Below, piece after piece: positions 35,974-47,803 of a stretch of 64,000 nucleotides of DNA. The translations under genes and the position numbers were made by a program. The DNA comes from Dechloromonas sp. ZY10. GTDB taxonomy: Bacteria; Pseudomonadota; Gammaproteobacteria; Burkholderiales; Rhodocyclaceae. The stretch is taken from NCBI RefSeq assembly GCF_041378895.1, contig NZ_CP144212.1:2465501-2529500 (forward strand), read 5' to 3'. Position 1 is the first letter of the stretch; the number at the start of each line of letters is the position of its first letter. The notes below the pieces were generated by a model. That model saw only the letters and a list, made by a program, of their open reading frames with translations, did not search any database and was not told the DNA's origin.

Positions 35974-37131
35974 ATGAACGAACGGCACTACCTGTTCATC
36001 CACCCTCTGCTGGCCACCGACGAAACCTGCGCCGGCTACCGCTGCGACCTGCTGCCCGGAACCGACGCGGCACCGTTGCTGGCCGAACTGACCGCCGACC
36101 CCAACTGGGCAAAGTTTCCCCTACAGGCGCTCTGGCTGGCGCCGGCGATACCGCTGTGCGACAACCAGCCACGACTGACCCCGGTGTTCGTCGCGCCGCC
36201 GGAAGCCGAGGCCGACTGCCAGCGCCTGGCACTGCTGCGCCAGGCCGGACGCAAGACCGTGCTCGCACTGCAGCCCGGCCAGCCGCTGCCGGGCGCCGGC
36301 AACTGGGATTACCTGCTGCTACGCTGCGGCCATGCGCGAACCCTGCCACCGCTGTCTTTGCTCGGGCTCTCCGCACGCAGCACGCTGATCGCCAGCGAGG
36401 TTTGCTCGCATGCTGACCGCGACTGGGTACAGAAGAACGGCTTCACCCTGTGTTCCTGCGAGTACCTGCTGACGCGGTCCGCCAACGGCAACCGCGCCGA
36501 CACCGTGCGTACCCGGCTGCTCCGGCTGCTCGCGCTGATCGCGGAAGACGCCAGTACCGGCGAACTGGAGGCTGTTTTCCGCCAGGAACCGAAGCTGTCG
36601 TACAGCCTGCTGCGCCTGGTCAATTCCGCTGCCGTCGCGCCGCGCGTGCCAATCGCCAGCTTCGGCCAGGCGATCAATCTGCTCGGCCGGCGCCAACTGC
36701 AACGCTGGCTGCAACTGCTGGTCTATGCCGACCCGGACAACGGCCAGCGAGCCAACCCCTTGCTGATCAAGGCGGCTGCTCGCGGCCACCTGATCGAAAC
36801 GCTCAGCCGCGACCTCGAACTGCCGGCAGAACTTGAGCATCCGCAGGATGCGGCTTTCATGGTTGGCAGCTTTTCGCTACTTGATGTCCTGCTCAACCGG
36901 CCACTCCCAGAAATCCTCGAACAGTTGCCCCTGGCGACACCGGTCCGCGCTGCGCTGGCGGAACAGCAGGGAACGCTGGGGAAATTGCTGGCAGCGATCC
37001 AGCATGCCGAAAGCGGCGAACTGGAACAGGCCGAAAACCTGCTCGGCACGCTTGGAATCGAACCTGGCGGCCATCTCGCTGCGCAACTGGCCACCTTGCA
37101 CTGGGCCGGCAGCATCCAGCTCAGCGCCTGA
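35974..37131 (+). CDS. HDOD domain protein with degenerate N-terminal region (YuxH-like)
   Basis: A 385-residue soluble protein. Residues about 1-190 look like a degenerate EAL-type domain without the catalytic EAL motif or metal ligands (VFVAPPEAEADCQRLALLRQAGRKTVLAL, GNWDYLLLRCGH). Residues 195-385 are an HDOD domain (EAVFRQEPKLSYSLLRLVNSAAV, AINLLGRRQLQRWLQLLVYAD). This two-part order is that of the YuxH family, in which the EAL half may be a non-catalytic sensor. No operon partner is evident. It is one of three HDOD proteins in the window. Confidence 0.82.
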   Translation: MNERHYLFIHPLLATDETCAGYRCDLLPGTDAAPLLAELTADPNWAKFPLQALWLAPAIPLCDNQPRLTPVFVAPPEAEADCQRLALLRQAGRKTVLALQPGQPLPGAGNWDYLLLRCGHARTLPPLSLLGLSARSTLIASEVCSHADRDWVQKNGFTLCSCEYLLTRSANGNRADTVRTRLLRLLALIAEDASTGELEAVFRQEPKLSYSLLRLVNSAAVAPRVPIASFGQAINLLGRRQLQRWLQLLVYADPDNGQRANPLLIKAAARGHLIETLSRDLELPAELEHPQDAAFMVGSFSLLDVLLNRPLPEILEQLPLATPVRAALAEQQGTLGKLLAAIQHAESGELEQAENLLGTLGIEPGGHLAAQLATLHWAGSIQLSA

Positions 37132-37144
37132 GGCGGCGCCCACC

Positions 37145-37786
37145 TCAACCGAAGCGACCGCTGAGGAAAGGATTGAACTGGCGCTCTTCGCCAAAGGTGG
37201 ACTGCGGCCCATGACCGGGAATGAAGCTGACTTCGTCGCCGAGCGGAAACAGCTTGTCCTTGATCGAGCGGATCAGCGTCTCGTGGTCGCCGCGCGGGAA
37301 GTCGGTGCGCCCGATCGAGCCCTGGAACAACACGTCGCCGACCTGAGCCAACCGGCTCGGCGCATGGAAGAAGACGACATGGCCGGGGGTATGGCCAGGG
37401 CAGTGCAGCACGTCGAGCTCGACTTCGCCGAAACGGACCTTGTCGCCATCCTTGAGCCAGCGCGTCGGCACAAAGGGCTGTGCTTCGGGGAACCCGAACA
37501 TCCGGCTTTGCTGCGCCATGCCATCGATCCAGAACCGGTCTTCGGCATGCGGCCCCTCGACTGGTACGCCGGTCCGCTCAGCCAGCGCGTGCACCGCCCC
37601 GGCGTGATCGATATGGCCGTGGGTGACCAAGATCAGCGCCAGGGTCAGGCCTTCCTGCTGCAAGGCATGCAGAATGCGGTCGATGTCGCCGCCGGGGTCG
37701 ATTACCGCGGCTTGACGGGTTTGCTCGCACCAGAAAATGGTGCAGTTCTGTTCGAAGGGAGTGACGGGAACGACGAGATAGCGCAT
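37145..37786 (-). CDS. MBL-fold hydrolase, glyoxalase II-like (YcbL type)
   Basis: A 213-residue zinc hydrolase with the metal motif THGHIDHAG, followed by [32 protein letters not shown] and [14 protein letters not shown]. Together these match the YcbL/GloC type II glyoxalase group rather than GloB, because the long C-terminal glutathione-binding domain is absent. It is convergent with the HDOD gene, 13 bases apart. Substrate not certain. Confidence 0.9.
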   Translation of the reverse strand: MRYLVVPVTPFEQNCTIFWCEQTRQAAVIDPGGDIDRILHALQQEGLTLALILVTHGHIDHAGAVHALAERTGVPVEGPHAEDRFWIDGMAQQSRMFGFPEAQPFVPTRWLKDGDKVRFGEVELDVLHCPGHTPGHVVFFHAPSRLAQVGDVLFQGSIGRTDFPRGDHETLIRSIKDKLFPLGDEVSFIPGHGPQSTFGEERQFNPFLSGRFG

Positions 37787-37942
37787 AGCCCAACCTTGGT
37801 GCCGAATCGGAAGCGCGAAACTTTACCAGATAAGCCGGCGCGCTTCGTACCGCCACCACGGCCAAGCGGTCTGCGATAGCCGCATCGCATGCAGTACATC
37901 GGTTATCCTCGTCAGTAGCGACATAAACACATAACTCGAATC

Positions 37943-40900
37943 ATGTCCCCGCCCAAATCGCTCGGCTTTCAGCGCCAGATCGTCCTCCCGGTCGTCGCTG
38001 CCATCGCACTGCTGCAAGCCCTTACGCTGTTCAGCTTCGACCGCTACCTGGATACGCAGATGACCCTGCGCATGACCCAGCTCAGCACCCAGGTCCGCAG
38101 CGGCTGGCACAATCTGGAGGCCGACAGCAGCCGTCAATTGGCGTGGTTCGCTGCCGAAGCTGCGGCCATGCCCGAGTTGCAGCAGGCGATGCGCCAGGGC
38201 CACCCCACCCGCCTGCTGGCCCTGAGCCAGGAGCGGCTGCGAACCCTGAACCATGCGTTCGGGATCAGCCATTGGTATTTCATTACCCCGGAACACAAGG
38301 TCTTGCTGCGAGTCCACGCGCCACTCAACGCCGGCGACCTGATCGAGCGCAGCACGCTGAAACAGGCCGCCAGACTGCAACAGCCATTCACTGGACTGGA
38401 AATCGGCCGCACCGGCGTCCTCACCCTGCGCCACGTTCGCCCCTGGCATGACACCTCAGGCCAACTGCTCGGCTACCTCGAACTGGGTACGGAAGTGCAT
38501 TGGTTCGCCAACAAGATCAAGGAGAATCAGGGGGTGGATATCGCCTCCGGCCTGCGCAAGGAGTACAGCAATGTGGAAGATTTTGCACTGGGCAAGCGCA
38601 CTTTCAACTTCAGCGGTAACTGGGACAGTTACCGCGATCTGGTCATCCTCAACCAGACCCAGGCGGAACTGCCGCCGCCCCTGATCACTGCCTGGCAAGC
38701 TCATCTGCAAGGCAGCGGCAGCGGCGCACAATTGCTGCGGGAAGCGGACAACCACTGGGCCGTCGATTTTGTCGACATCCCCGACACCGATGGCCGACCG
38801 GCGCTCTCGCTGGCCGTGCTGCTCGATCTCAAAGCTCAGACGCAGGCACGGACGCACGATCAGATTCTGCTTTTGCTGCTCACCATTGCTCTAGGCATTC
38901 TGCTGGCATTCGCCCTGTATTGGCGAGTCCGGCAAATTGAAACGCGGGTCGCTGCAGCCGAATCCGACCGGGTCCGGCGCGACCAGGCCACCCAGGTCAA
39001 ATACGCGGTAGCGCACGCCCTGCAGGAATTCGACCTGCCCTTCGCCAAGCGTATCGACCATGCACTGGCGGCACTCGGCCAGATCGAAAGCCGACATCCG
39101 CAAGGCGGCTTCTGGCTCGCAGTCCGGGGGATCGACACCGAGCAGCAGAGTTTCCTGCACGGCGAAGCCCTGTGGCAGGAATGGAACGACCTGCAACCGG
39201 GGGATCACGTCCGCGTGATTGAGCACTGCAGCTTGCGCGAACCGGCCCACGGCCATTATCAGATCGCTCTGCGACACGGCCAGGAAACCTTAGGGTCGCT
39301 GGTCGTCGACACCGTCTGCAATCCGGCCAGCGATACGGTCACCCTGGAAACCCTGGCCCAGATCGGCGACATCTTCGCGCTGGCGATCATCAACGAACGC
39401 ACTGCCGGGCTGCTACTCAAGGCCAAGCTGAAGGCGGAAGCGGCGAGCCGGGCGAAAAGCGATTTCCTGGCCAACATGAGCCACGAGATTCGCACCCCGA
39501 TGAACGGCGTGATCGGCATGTCGCAATTGCTGCTCGACACCAAACTCGACGACGAACAGCGCGATTTCGCGACCATCGTCAAAAACAGCGCCGAATCGCT
39601 GTTGACCGTGATTAACGACATTCTCGACTTTTCCAAGGTCGAAGCCGGCAAGCTCGACATCGAGTACATCGACTTCGATTTGCCGCAGGCGATCGGCCAT
39701 ACCGTCGACACGCTGGCGATCAAGGCCGCTGAAAAAGGCTTGGAACTGATCTGCGACATCGCCCCCGACGTACCGCAACGGGTCCGCGGCGACCCCGGCC
39801 GGCTACGCCAGATCCTGCTCAACCTGGCCGGCAACGCGATCAAGTTCACCGCCCGCGGCGAAGTTGCGATCAGTGTCCGTAACGGCGCGAAACAGGAAAA
39901 CGGACAGTTGCTGACCGTTGCCGTCCGCGATACCGGGATCGGCATCTCGGAAGAACAACGCGAACACCTGTTCCAACCGTTTTCGCAGGCCGACAGCTCG
40001 ACCACCCGCCGCTTCGGCGGCACCGGCCTGGGCCTGTCGATCGCCCGGCGGCTGGCCGAATTGATGGGCGGCGATATCCAGGTCGCCAGCACCGAAGGCG
40101 TCGGCTCGACCTTCACCCTGTCGCTGCAGGTGTTCCCGCCGGAAGACGCGGGCCCGCGCAGCGCCCTACCCCACCCCATCGACCTCAACGGCTGCCGCGT
40201 TCTGGTGGTCGACGACAACCAAACCAATCGCCGCCTGCTCAAGCGCCTGCTGCGAAACTGGGGCTGCCTGGGCAGCGAAGCCGCCTCCGGGCGTGAAGGA
40301 CTGCGCCTGCTGCAAGCGGCGCAAGCCGACGGGCAGGCCTTCGAAATTGCGCTGCTCGATATGAACATGCCGGAAATGGACGGCGAAACCCTGGGCCGGC
40401 TGATTCACGGCGATCCGGCACTGGCAGCAACCAAGCTGGTGATGCTGACCTCGGTCGCACTGCGCGGCGATGCCAGTCGCTTTCACGAGGCCGGCTTTGC
40501 TGCCTATCTGACCAAGCCGCTGAAAGAAGAGAACATCCGCCGCTGCCTGGCCATGCTACGCGCCAGCGAACCGCAAACCACGACCGCCCCGCAGCCGCTG
40601 ATCACCCGCTACACCCTGGAAGAAAATTGCGGCGGCCGGCGTATCCTGGTGGTCGAGGACAATCCGATCAACCAGAAGCTGGCGGTTCTGCTGCTGCAAA
40701 AACAGGGGCACACCGCCGAGTTGGCCGAAAACGGCGAGATCGCCCTGGCCCGGCTGGCGACCGAAGATTTCGACCTGGTCCTGATGGATTGCCAGATGCC
40801 GGTCCTCGACGGCTTCGAGGCGACCCGCCGGCTGCGCCGCGACGGCCAGGTCCGCAATCCGCAGATCCCGGTAATCGCAATGACCGCCAACGCACTCGAA

Positions 40901-41005
40901 GGCGACCGCGAGCGCTGTCTGGCAGCCGGGATGAACGACTATCTGACCAAACCGGTACACCAGCAACACCTGCTTAAGCTGCTTGCCGCCTACCTGCCCG
41001 GCTAA
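37943..41005 (+). CDS. hybrid sensor histidine kinase with double receiver
   Basis: This 1020-residue protein has membrane segments at about residues 12-32 and 312-332 around a long periplasmic domain ([36 protein letters not shown]) of double-Cache or methylesterase-like fold. A GAF-like linker (about 350-490) precedes the kinase core with [15 protein letters not shown] (phosphoacceptor His), DTGIGIS and [16 protein letters not shown]. Two receivers follow, phosphorylated at [12 protein letters not shown] and [13 protein letters not shown]. It is the second such hybrid kinase in the window, and the one most similar to BarA/ArcB-type systems. Signal unknown. Confidence 0.93.
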   Translation: MSPPKSLGFQRQIVLPVVAAIALLQALTLFSFDRYLDTQMTLRMTQLSTQVRSGWHNLEADSSRQLAWFAAEAAAMPELQQAMRQGHPTRLLALSQERLRTLNHAFGISHWYFITPEHKVLLRVHAPLNAGDLIERSTLKQAARLQQPFTGLEIGRTGVLTLRHVRPWHDTSGQLLGYLELGTEVHWFANKIKENQGVDIASGLRKEYSNVEDFALGKRTFNFSGNWDSYRDLVILNQTQAELPPPLITAWQAHLQGSGSGAQLLREADNHWAVDFVDIPDTDGRPALSLAVLLDLKAQTQARTHDQILLLLLTIALGILLAFALYWRVRQIETRVAAAESDRVRRDQATQVKYAVAHALQEFDLPFAKRIDHALAALGQIESRHPQGGFWLAVRGIDTEQQSFLHGEALWQEWNDLQPGDHVRVIEHCSLREPAHGHYQIALRHGQETLGSLVVDTVCNPASDTVTLETLAQIGDIFALAIINERTAGLLLKAKLKAEAASRAKSDFLANMSHEIRTPMNGVIGMSQLLLDTKLDDEQRDFATIVKNSAESLLTVINDILDFSKVEAGKLDIEYIDFDLPQAIGHTVDTLAIKAAEKGLELICDIAPDVPQRVRGDPGRLRQILLNLAGNAIKFTARGEVAISVRNGAKQENGQLLTVAVRDTGIGISEEQREHLFQPFSQADSSTTRRFGGTGLGLSIARRLAELMGGDIQVASTEGVGSTFTLSLQVFPPEDAGPRSALPHPIDLNGCRVLVVDDNQTNRRLLKRLLRNWGCLGSEAASGREGLRLLQAAQADGQAFEIALLDMNMPEMDGETLGRLIHGDPALAATKLVMLTSVALRGDASRFHEAGFAAYLTKPLKEENIRRCLAMLRASEPQTTTAPQPLITRYTLEENCGGRRILVVEDNPINQKLAVLLLQKQGHTAELAENGEIALARLATEDFDLVLMDCQMPVLDGFEATRRLRRDGQVRNPQIPVIAMTANALEGDRERCLAAGMNDYLTKPVHQQHLLKLLAAYLPG

Positions 41006-41126
41006 GGCATTTCTGCCATTTCTGGCATGAATATCGCTTTATTCTGCTTAGTCGATTCACCGGCCACGATCCGCTACACAGCGGATGCGGAGGTTTCGGC
41101 TTACTGATGAATAAACGGAACCGATC

Positions 41127-41999
41127 ATGCTCGACCACCCCCTGCCCGAACTCGAAGACTGGATTTTGCTGTTCTCCAACAACAGCCTGCCGGTACTGCG
41201 CGTCACCAAACGCCGACTCGAAGAGATGCGCGAGAACCTGGACGCGGTCGATGTGCGCGAACTGGCGCGGGTGATCCTGCAGGACCCGATCATGACCGTG
41301 CGCGTGCTCGCCTACATCCAGCCGATGCGCGGTCGCTTCCTGCAGCACGACATCACGACCATCGGCGGCGCCATCCTGATGGCCGGGATCGAGCCCTTCT
41401 TTCATCGTTTCGAAAACCTGCCGACGATCGAGGAACAACTGCACGACCAGGATCCGCACGCCCTGCTCGGTGTCCTGCAAGTCATCCGGCGCGCCCAGCG
41501 GGCCGCCGATTACGCACAGGACTGGGCGATCCGCCGCCAGGACATCAACATGGAAGACGTACGGATCGCGGCGTTGCTGCACGACCTGGCCGAAATCCTG
41601 GTGTGGTGCTTTGCGCCCAAGCTGGGTTTGATGATCCATCAGCTGCAGGTGCTTGAGCCAACCCTGCGCAGTGCCGATGCGCAAAAGCGGGTACTCGACT
41701 TCACCTTCCTCGATATTCAGTTGGCACTCTGCGGCGTCTGGCACTTGCCCGAACTGCTCAAGACCCTGATCGACGACGACCATGCCGAACAGGTGCGGGT
41801 CCGCAACGTCACTCTGGCGGTGCGCCTGGCACGCCATTCGGCCCACGGCTGGAACGACCCGGCGCTGCCCGACGACTACCGCGACATCGGCAAGTTGCTC
41901 AATACCACGCCGGCAACGGTCTGCCGTCGCCTGGGGGTCGACGTGCCGGCGCAATTTGCCGAACAGGACGACGAGGACACTCCGGCTCAGCCGCAGTAA
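41127..41999 (+). CDS. HDOD domain protein
   Basis: A 290-residue cytoplasmic protein that is essentially one HDOD domain. It has LPVLRVTKRRLEEMRENLDAVD, ARVILQDPIMTVRVLAYIQ, AAILMAGIEP-like and VRIAALLHDLAEILVWCFAP segments. HDOD proteins lack HD phosphodiesterase metal ligands in most cases and act in signalling; here LLHDLAE keeps the HD pair but its function is untested. It begins 122 bases after the hybrid kinase. The 3' end overlaps a small convergent gene by 13 bases. Confidence 0.88.
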   Translation: MLDHPLPELEDWILLFSNNSLPVLRVTKRRLEEMRENLDAVDVRELARVILQDPIMTVRVLAYIQPMRGRFLQHDITTIGGAILMAGIEPFFHRFENLPTIEEQLHDQDPHALLGVLQVIRRAQRAADYAQDWAIRRQDINMEDVRIAALLHDLAEILVWCFAPKLGLMIHQLQVLEPTLRSADAQKRVLDFTFLDIQLALCGVWHLPELLKTLIDDDHAEQVRVRNVTLAVRLARHSAHGWNDPALPDDYRDIGKLLNTTPATVCRRLGVDVPAQFAEQDDEDTPAQPQ

Positions 42000-42121
42000 C
42001 GCAGGTTGGTCCAGTCAAGCAACAACTCCGGCATCTGGTAGGCGGCAAAAGCTGCCGCCAGCACCAGTACCAGCAAGGTCGCGGCGATACCGGCGATCAA
42101 CCAGCGCCAGCGCCGCTGCAT
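41987..42121 (-). CDS. 44-residue membrane-anchored small protein
   Basis: The product begins MQRRWRWLIAGIAATLLVLVL and ends LLLDWTNLRYCG. It has one transmembrane segment and a periplasmic-facing C-terminus with a terminal Cys-Gly. The ATG overlaps the MFS gene stop in TGATG, so it is probably translated by coupling. I recall similar endings in small proteobacterial proteins but cannot name a family. It is too short for an automatic ORF track. Convergent with the HDOD gene, overlapping by 13 bases. Confidence 0.65.
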   Translation of the reverse strand: MQRRWRWLIAGIAATLLVLVLAAAFAAYQMPELLLDWTNLRYCG

Positions 42122-43326
42122 CACGCCGCCTGCCGCTGCAGCGGCTTTTCATTGATCGGCAAAGAACACAGGGTCGCCAGCAGCGACAGCCCGACGGCGA
42201 TCATCCAGGCCAGATCGTAGGAACCGGTCTGGTCGAAAATGCGACCGCCCAGCCAGGCGCCGAGGAAGCTGCCCAACTGGTGGCCGAGGAAGACGATCCC
42301 GGTCAGCATCGACATGTAGCGCAGGCCGAAAATTTGCGCGACCAGCCCATTGGTCAGCGGCACCGTACCCAGCCAGAGCAGGCCCATTGCGGCGGCAAAA
42401 ACCCAGGCGCTCACGGTCGACAGCGGCACCAGCATGAAAATCACGATCACCACCGCCCGCAGCCCGTAGATCAAGGCCAGCAGGTTTTTCTTGCTGCAGC
42501 GGCCGCCGCCCCAGCCAAACAGGAAAGAGCCGAAGATATTGAACAGCCCGATCAGCGCCACTGCCGTCATCCCGACGTTGGCCGAGAAACCGGCATCGAC
42601 CAGGAAGGACGGCAGATGCAACATCACGAAGGCCGTCTGGAAGCCGCAAACGAAATAGCCCCAGAACAGGTAGTGAAAGCTTTTTTGTCCGCTGGCTTCG
42701 CGCAGTGCTTCGCCAATCGACTGGCCGCTGCTCGCCGCCGGGCGGTGGCCGTCGGCCAGCGCATAGGCCAGCGGTGCGATCAGGCCGGCGCCAGCACCGA
42801 GCAGCACCAGCGCACTCTGCCAGCCGTAGGTGTTGATCAGCATCTGTCCGACCGGGAGCACCGCGAACTGCCCGAAAGAACCGCCGGCACTGGCAATCCC
42901 CAGCGCCAGGCTGCGCCGTTCCGGCGTGGTGTGGCGGCCGATCACCCCCATCACCACCGCAAAAGTGGTGCCAGACAAACCCAGGCCGATCAGCACCCCG
43001 GCCGACAAGTCAAACGCCAGCGGCGTGCTGGCTTGCGCCATCAACACCAGGCCGATGACGTAGAGCACGGCGGCCCCGGCAATCGTCTTGCCAGCGCCGT
43101 GGCGGTCGGCCAAAGCCCCGGCAAAAGGCGAGGCCAGTCCCCAGACCAGGTTCTGGATCGCAATCGCAAAGGAGAAGGTCTCGCGACTCCAGCCGTGCGC
43201 CACCGTCATCGGCTGCAAGAACAGGCCGCCGTTGTGGCGAATGCCCATTGACAGCGTCAGGATGATGCAGCCGGCGACCAGGATCAGGAACGGGGTACGC
43301 CAACCGGCGTTGGGAGTAGAGCTCAT
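42121..43326 (-). CDS. MFS transporter, monocarboxylate/OxlT-like
   Basis: A 401-residue permease with twelve predicted segments. Typical MFS features are GALADRHGAGK near residue 66 and the second half GFQTAFVMLHLPSFLVD and WGGGRCSKKNLLALIYG. The pattern IRHNGGLFLQPMTVAHGWSRETFSFAIAIQNLVWG resembles OxlT/monocarboxylate-type carriers. I chose the ATG at 43326; a TTG at 43344 is weaker. It is 50 bases downstream of uup on the same strand, and its stop is overlapped by the small protein gene. Substrate unknown. Confidence 0.85.
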   Translation of the reverse strand: MSSTPNAGWRTPFLILVAGCIILTLSMGIRHNGGLFLQPMTVAHGWSRETFSFAIAIQNLVWGLASPFAGALADRHGAGKTIAGAAVLYVIGLVLMAQASTPLAFDLSAGVLIGLGLSGTTFAVVMGVIGRHTTPERRSLALGIASAGGSFGQFAVLPVGQMLINTYGWQSALVLLGAGAGLIAPLAYALADGHRPAASSGQSIGEALREASGQKSFHYLFWGYFVCGFQTAFVMLHLPSFLVDAGFSANVGMTAVALIGLFNIFGSFLFGWGGGRCSKKNLLALIYGLRAVVIVIFMLVPLSTVSAWVFAAAMGLLWLGTVPLTNGLVAQIFGLRYMSMLTGIVFLGHQLGSFLGAWLGGRIFDQTGSYDLAWMIAVGLSLLATLCSLPINEKPLQRQAA

Positions 43327-43376
43327 CGGAATTCGGTCCGCCAAACAGTCAATAGAAGGGACTTGGGCAACGCCGT

Positions 43377-45353
<1,977 letters not shown>

Positions 45354-45381
45354 GGCGATCGACCGCTCACAACAAGATCAT

Positions 45382-45411
45382 GAAAAAAGCGGCGCCCCAG
45401 AGGACGCCGCT
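45382..45411 (-). terminator. Rho-independent terminator of the chemoreceptor gene
   Basis: On the minus strand AGCGGCG and CGCCGCT form a seven-base-pair stem around a ten-base loop and are followed by TTTTTT. It lies 61 bases beyond the chemoreceptor stop, just before the uup start. Confidence 0.8.
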
Positions 45412-45471
45412 GACTGGATGGGGGCGATTTTAACAGCCTGCGGTGCTGGCCCGACGCCCCACAAACAAGGC

Positions 45472-47514
45472 TTACACCGAGAATCGGGACAACCGCGCCT
45501 GCAAATCGCTGGCCAGCTGCTGCAATTGCCCGGCCCGCTCGCGGTTGAGAGCCGCCCGTCCGCTATTGCCTTCGGCAACCTGAGCCACGGCACCGACCAA
45601 GCGGGAAATTTCCTGACTGGCTGTACTTTGCTGGCGAGTGGTGTCGGCGATGTCATGCACCACGCCCACGGTCTGCTGCGCATGGGTTTCGATACCGGCC
45701 AGCGCTACCCCGGCGGCGCGAGCCAGATCAACGCTGTCGCGCATGCTGCCACTGACCGATTGCATGCGCGACACGGCCCCCGAGGTCTCACTCAGGATCG
45801 CCTGTACCGTCGCCGCGATCTCCTGAGTCGACAACGACGTGCGCTCGGCCAGCTTGCGCACCTCATCGGCCACCACCGCAAAGCCGCGCCCCTGCTCACC
45901 GGCGCGAGCCGCCTCGATGGCGGCATTGAGCGCCAGCAGATTGGTCTGATCGGCAATCTCGCGAATCACACCAACCACATTGGAAATCTGCTGCGACCGC
46001 TCACCCAGCGCCTCGATCAGCTCGGCAGACTCGCCAATTTCGGCAGCCACACGGATCAACTCCTGCTCGGTTCGCGCCACCACTTCGCGGCCACTGACCG
46101 TGACCTGGCGTGCATCCTCGGAAATGCGCGCCGCCTCGCCCGCATGGTCGGCAACCTGGGCAATGCTGCCCGACAACTGATCGACCGACGCGGCAATGCC
46201 GTTGGCCGACTGCGAAGCCTGAGCCGAACTTTCGAGCGCAGCCCCTGCGGCCTCCTGCAGTTCTTCGGCAGCGCCATGCAATTTTTGCGAGGTTTCGGCA
46301 ACTCCGGCAACCAGTTCGCGAATCTGTACCGCCATGCGGCTGAAAGCCAGGGAAATCACCTCCACTTCATTGCGGCTATCTGCGTCAACCGCAGGCAAGG
46401 CGACCCGCAAGTTGCCCGCGCTTAATGCCTCGACCCGCTCGACCAGGACCGCCAGACCGCGCAGGCGCGTCGCGATCAGGAAGCGCACGACAATCGCCAG
46501 CAATAGCGCAGCCCCGACGCTGACCAGCAGGACCATGTTGCGCAATGCCTTGCTCTCGTCGAGGTATTCATCGACCCAACTGCCGGTAAACACGGTCCAC
46601 CCCCAGGCTGGCGAAGTTGCGGCATAGATCAGCTTCTCGCGCAACAGCCCTTCGGCCTCGGGCAGAACATAGCGATCGGCACCGTTCTTCCGGATCAGCA
46701 ACTCACCAATACTTTGCTTGACCACGGCCGGAGCATCGATCTCGGCCAGGCTCTTGTCCTGGAACCTGGGATGCTGCACGAATTCGCCGCCCCCCTTGTC
46801 ATCGGTAGCCCGCACGATGAAGACATAACCGGTCTTGCCTGCAACGATCTGCCCGAACTGGCTGCGCAAGCGCTTGAGCTCGCTCTCCAGCGACAATCTG
46901 ACCGAGTACGCCCCCCAGGCTTTCCCCGCCGGATCGCGCAGCACCTTGACCGTACTGAAGAAATAGCGGCCGCCGCGAATCGCCAGCCCCTGGTAGTCCT
47001 GCCCGGCGAGCACAGCCCGCGCCACCGGATCACCATCCGGCAAGGGAACCCCGTGCATCGGCTTGCCGTCCTTGTCACGCAACAAGGTCGCCAAGCGGTA
47101 CACCTTGCCTGCATGCAGCACCAGGAATGCCCCCTCCTCGCCAGTCTGCTGACGAAATGCCGCCAGCAGGCGTTCATTGCCATTCAGCAGTTCACTGCCC
47201 AGGCGAACCGGCGGCAGTTCCACCTCACCGGTCTTGACCTGGCCCGCCCCCGGCTCCGGTACGCCACCCAGATATTTCAAAAAGAAATCCGACTGCCGCT
47301 CGCCGCGCGCTTTGACCGACTCAAACAAGGCATCAAGCGTCGAGGCCATCAATTCGGCCTCGTGCTTCAAATTCTGTTCGGCCACGCTCAACGCTGCCCG
47401 GCTGGCCCGCTGCTCGATCAACCAGACCATCCCGCCAAAGACCAACAGCATCGCCAGCAAGATCACCAAAATCAGCTGCTGGGCCAAAGGTCGCTGCACA
47501 AAATGATGTTTCAT
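45472..47514 (-). CDS. methyl-accepting chemotaxis protein with Cache sensor
   Basis: A 680-residue transmembrane receptor. Segments at about residues 13-32 and 335-355 enclose a periplasmic Cache-type domain ([48 protein letters not shown]). A HAMP domain follows ([27 protein letters not shown]), then the signalling core with the hairpin [42 protein letters not shown]. Ligand unknown. A terminator follows, and no chemotaxis genes are close. Confidence 0.94.
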   Translation of the reverse strand: MKHHFVQRPLAQQLILVILLAMLLVFGGMVWLIEQRASRAALSVAEQNLKHEAELMASTLDALFESVKARGERQSDFFLKYLGGVPEPGAGQVKTGEVELPPVRLGSELLNGNERLLAAFRQQTGEEGAFLVLHAGKVYRLATLLRDKDGKPMHGVPLPDGDPVARAVLAGQDYQGLAIRGGRYFFSTVKVLRDPAGKAWGAYSVRLSLESELKRLRSQFGQIVAGKTGYVFIVRATDDKGGGEFVQHPRFQDKSLAEIDAPAVVKQSIGELLIRKNGADRYVLPEAEGLLREKLIYAATSPAWGWTVFTGSWVDEYLDESKALRNMVLLVSVGAALLLAIVVRFLIATRLRGLAVLVERVEALSAGNLRVALPAVDADSRNEVEVISLAFSRMAVQIRELVAGVAETSQKLHGAAEELQEAAGAALESSAQASQSANGIAASVDQLSGSIAQVADHAGEAARISEDARQVTVSGREVVARTEQELIRVAAEIGESAELIEALGERSQQISNVVGVIREIADQTNLLALNAAIEAARAGEQGRGFAVVADEVRKLAERTSLSTQEIAATVQAILSETSGAVSRMQSVSGSMRDSVDLARAAGVALAGIETHAQQTVGVVHDIADTTRQQSTASQEISRLVGAVAQVAEGNSGRAALNRERAGQLQQLASDLQARLSRFSV

Positions 47515-47563
47515 ACGCCCCCCGCAAGATTCAACATTTAATCAAGTAATAATATTTCAATCT

Positions 47564-47592
47564 GCCACGCCCTGCCGATAAACCGTTACAAT
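47564..47592 (+). promoter_or_regulatory. candidate promoter of tRNA-Arg
   Basis: TACAAT (47587-47592) lies 26 bases before the mature tRNA start. A -35 hexamer at about 47564 is poor. The assignment is by position. Confidence 0.4.
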
Positions 47593-47618
47593 GCGCGCCG
47601 TCCGCAAGGGACCGCTGC

Positions 47619-47693
47619 GCCTCCATAGTTAAATGGATATAACACGCCCCTCCTAAGGGCGAATTGGTGGTTCGATTCCACCTGGGGGCGCCA
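47619..47693 (+). tRNA. tRNA-Arg (anticodon CCT)
   Basis: The 75 bases, with encoded CCA, fold as a cloverleaf: acceptor GCCTCCA with TGGGGGC and discriminator G; D-arm GTTAAATGGATATAAC; anticodon stem CGCCC/GGGCG around CTCCTAA; T-arm GTGG-TTCGATTC-CCAC. The anticodon CCT reads AGG. It stands alone before a GGDEF-EAL gene. Confidence 0.97.
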
Positions 47694-47803
47694 GCCTGAA
47701 GCCCGGCTACAGGACCCTCGCAAGTATTGATGCAGATCAACCCGGCACCGACGATGCCGTCGGAAAATCGACAGGCTCTAATACTTTCGGACCACCCCTC
47801 CCT

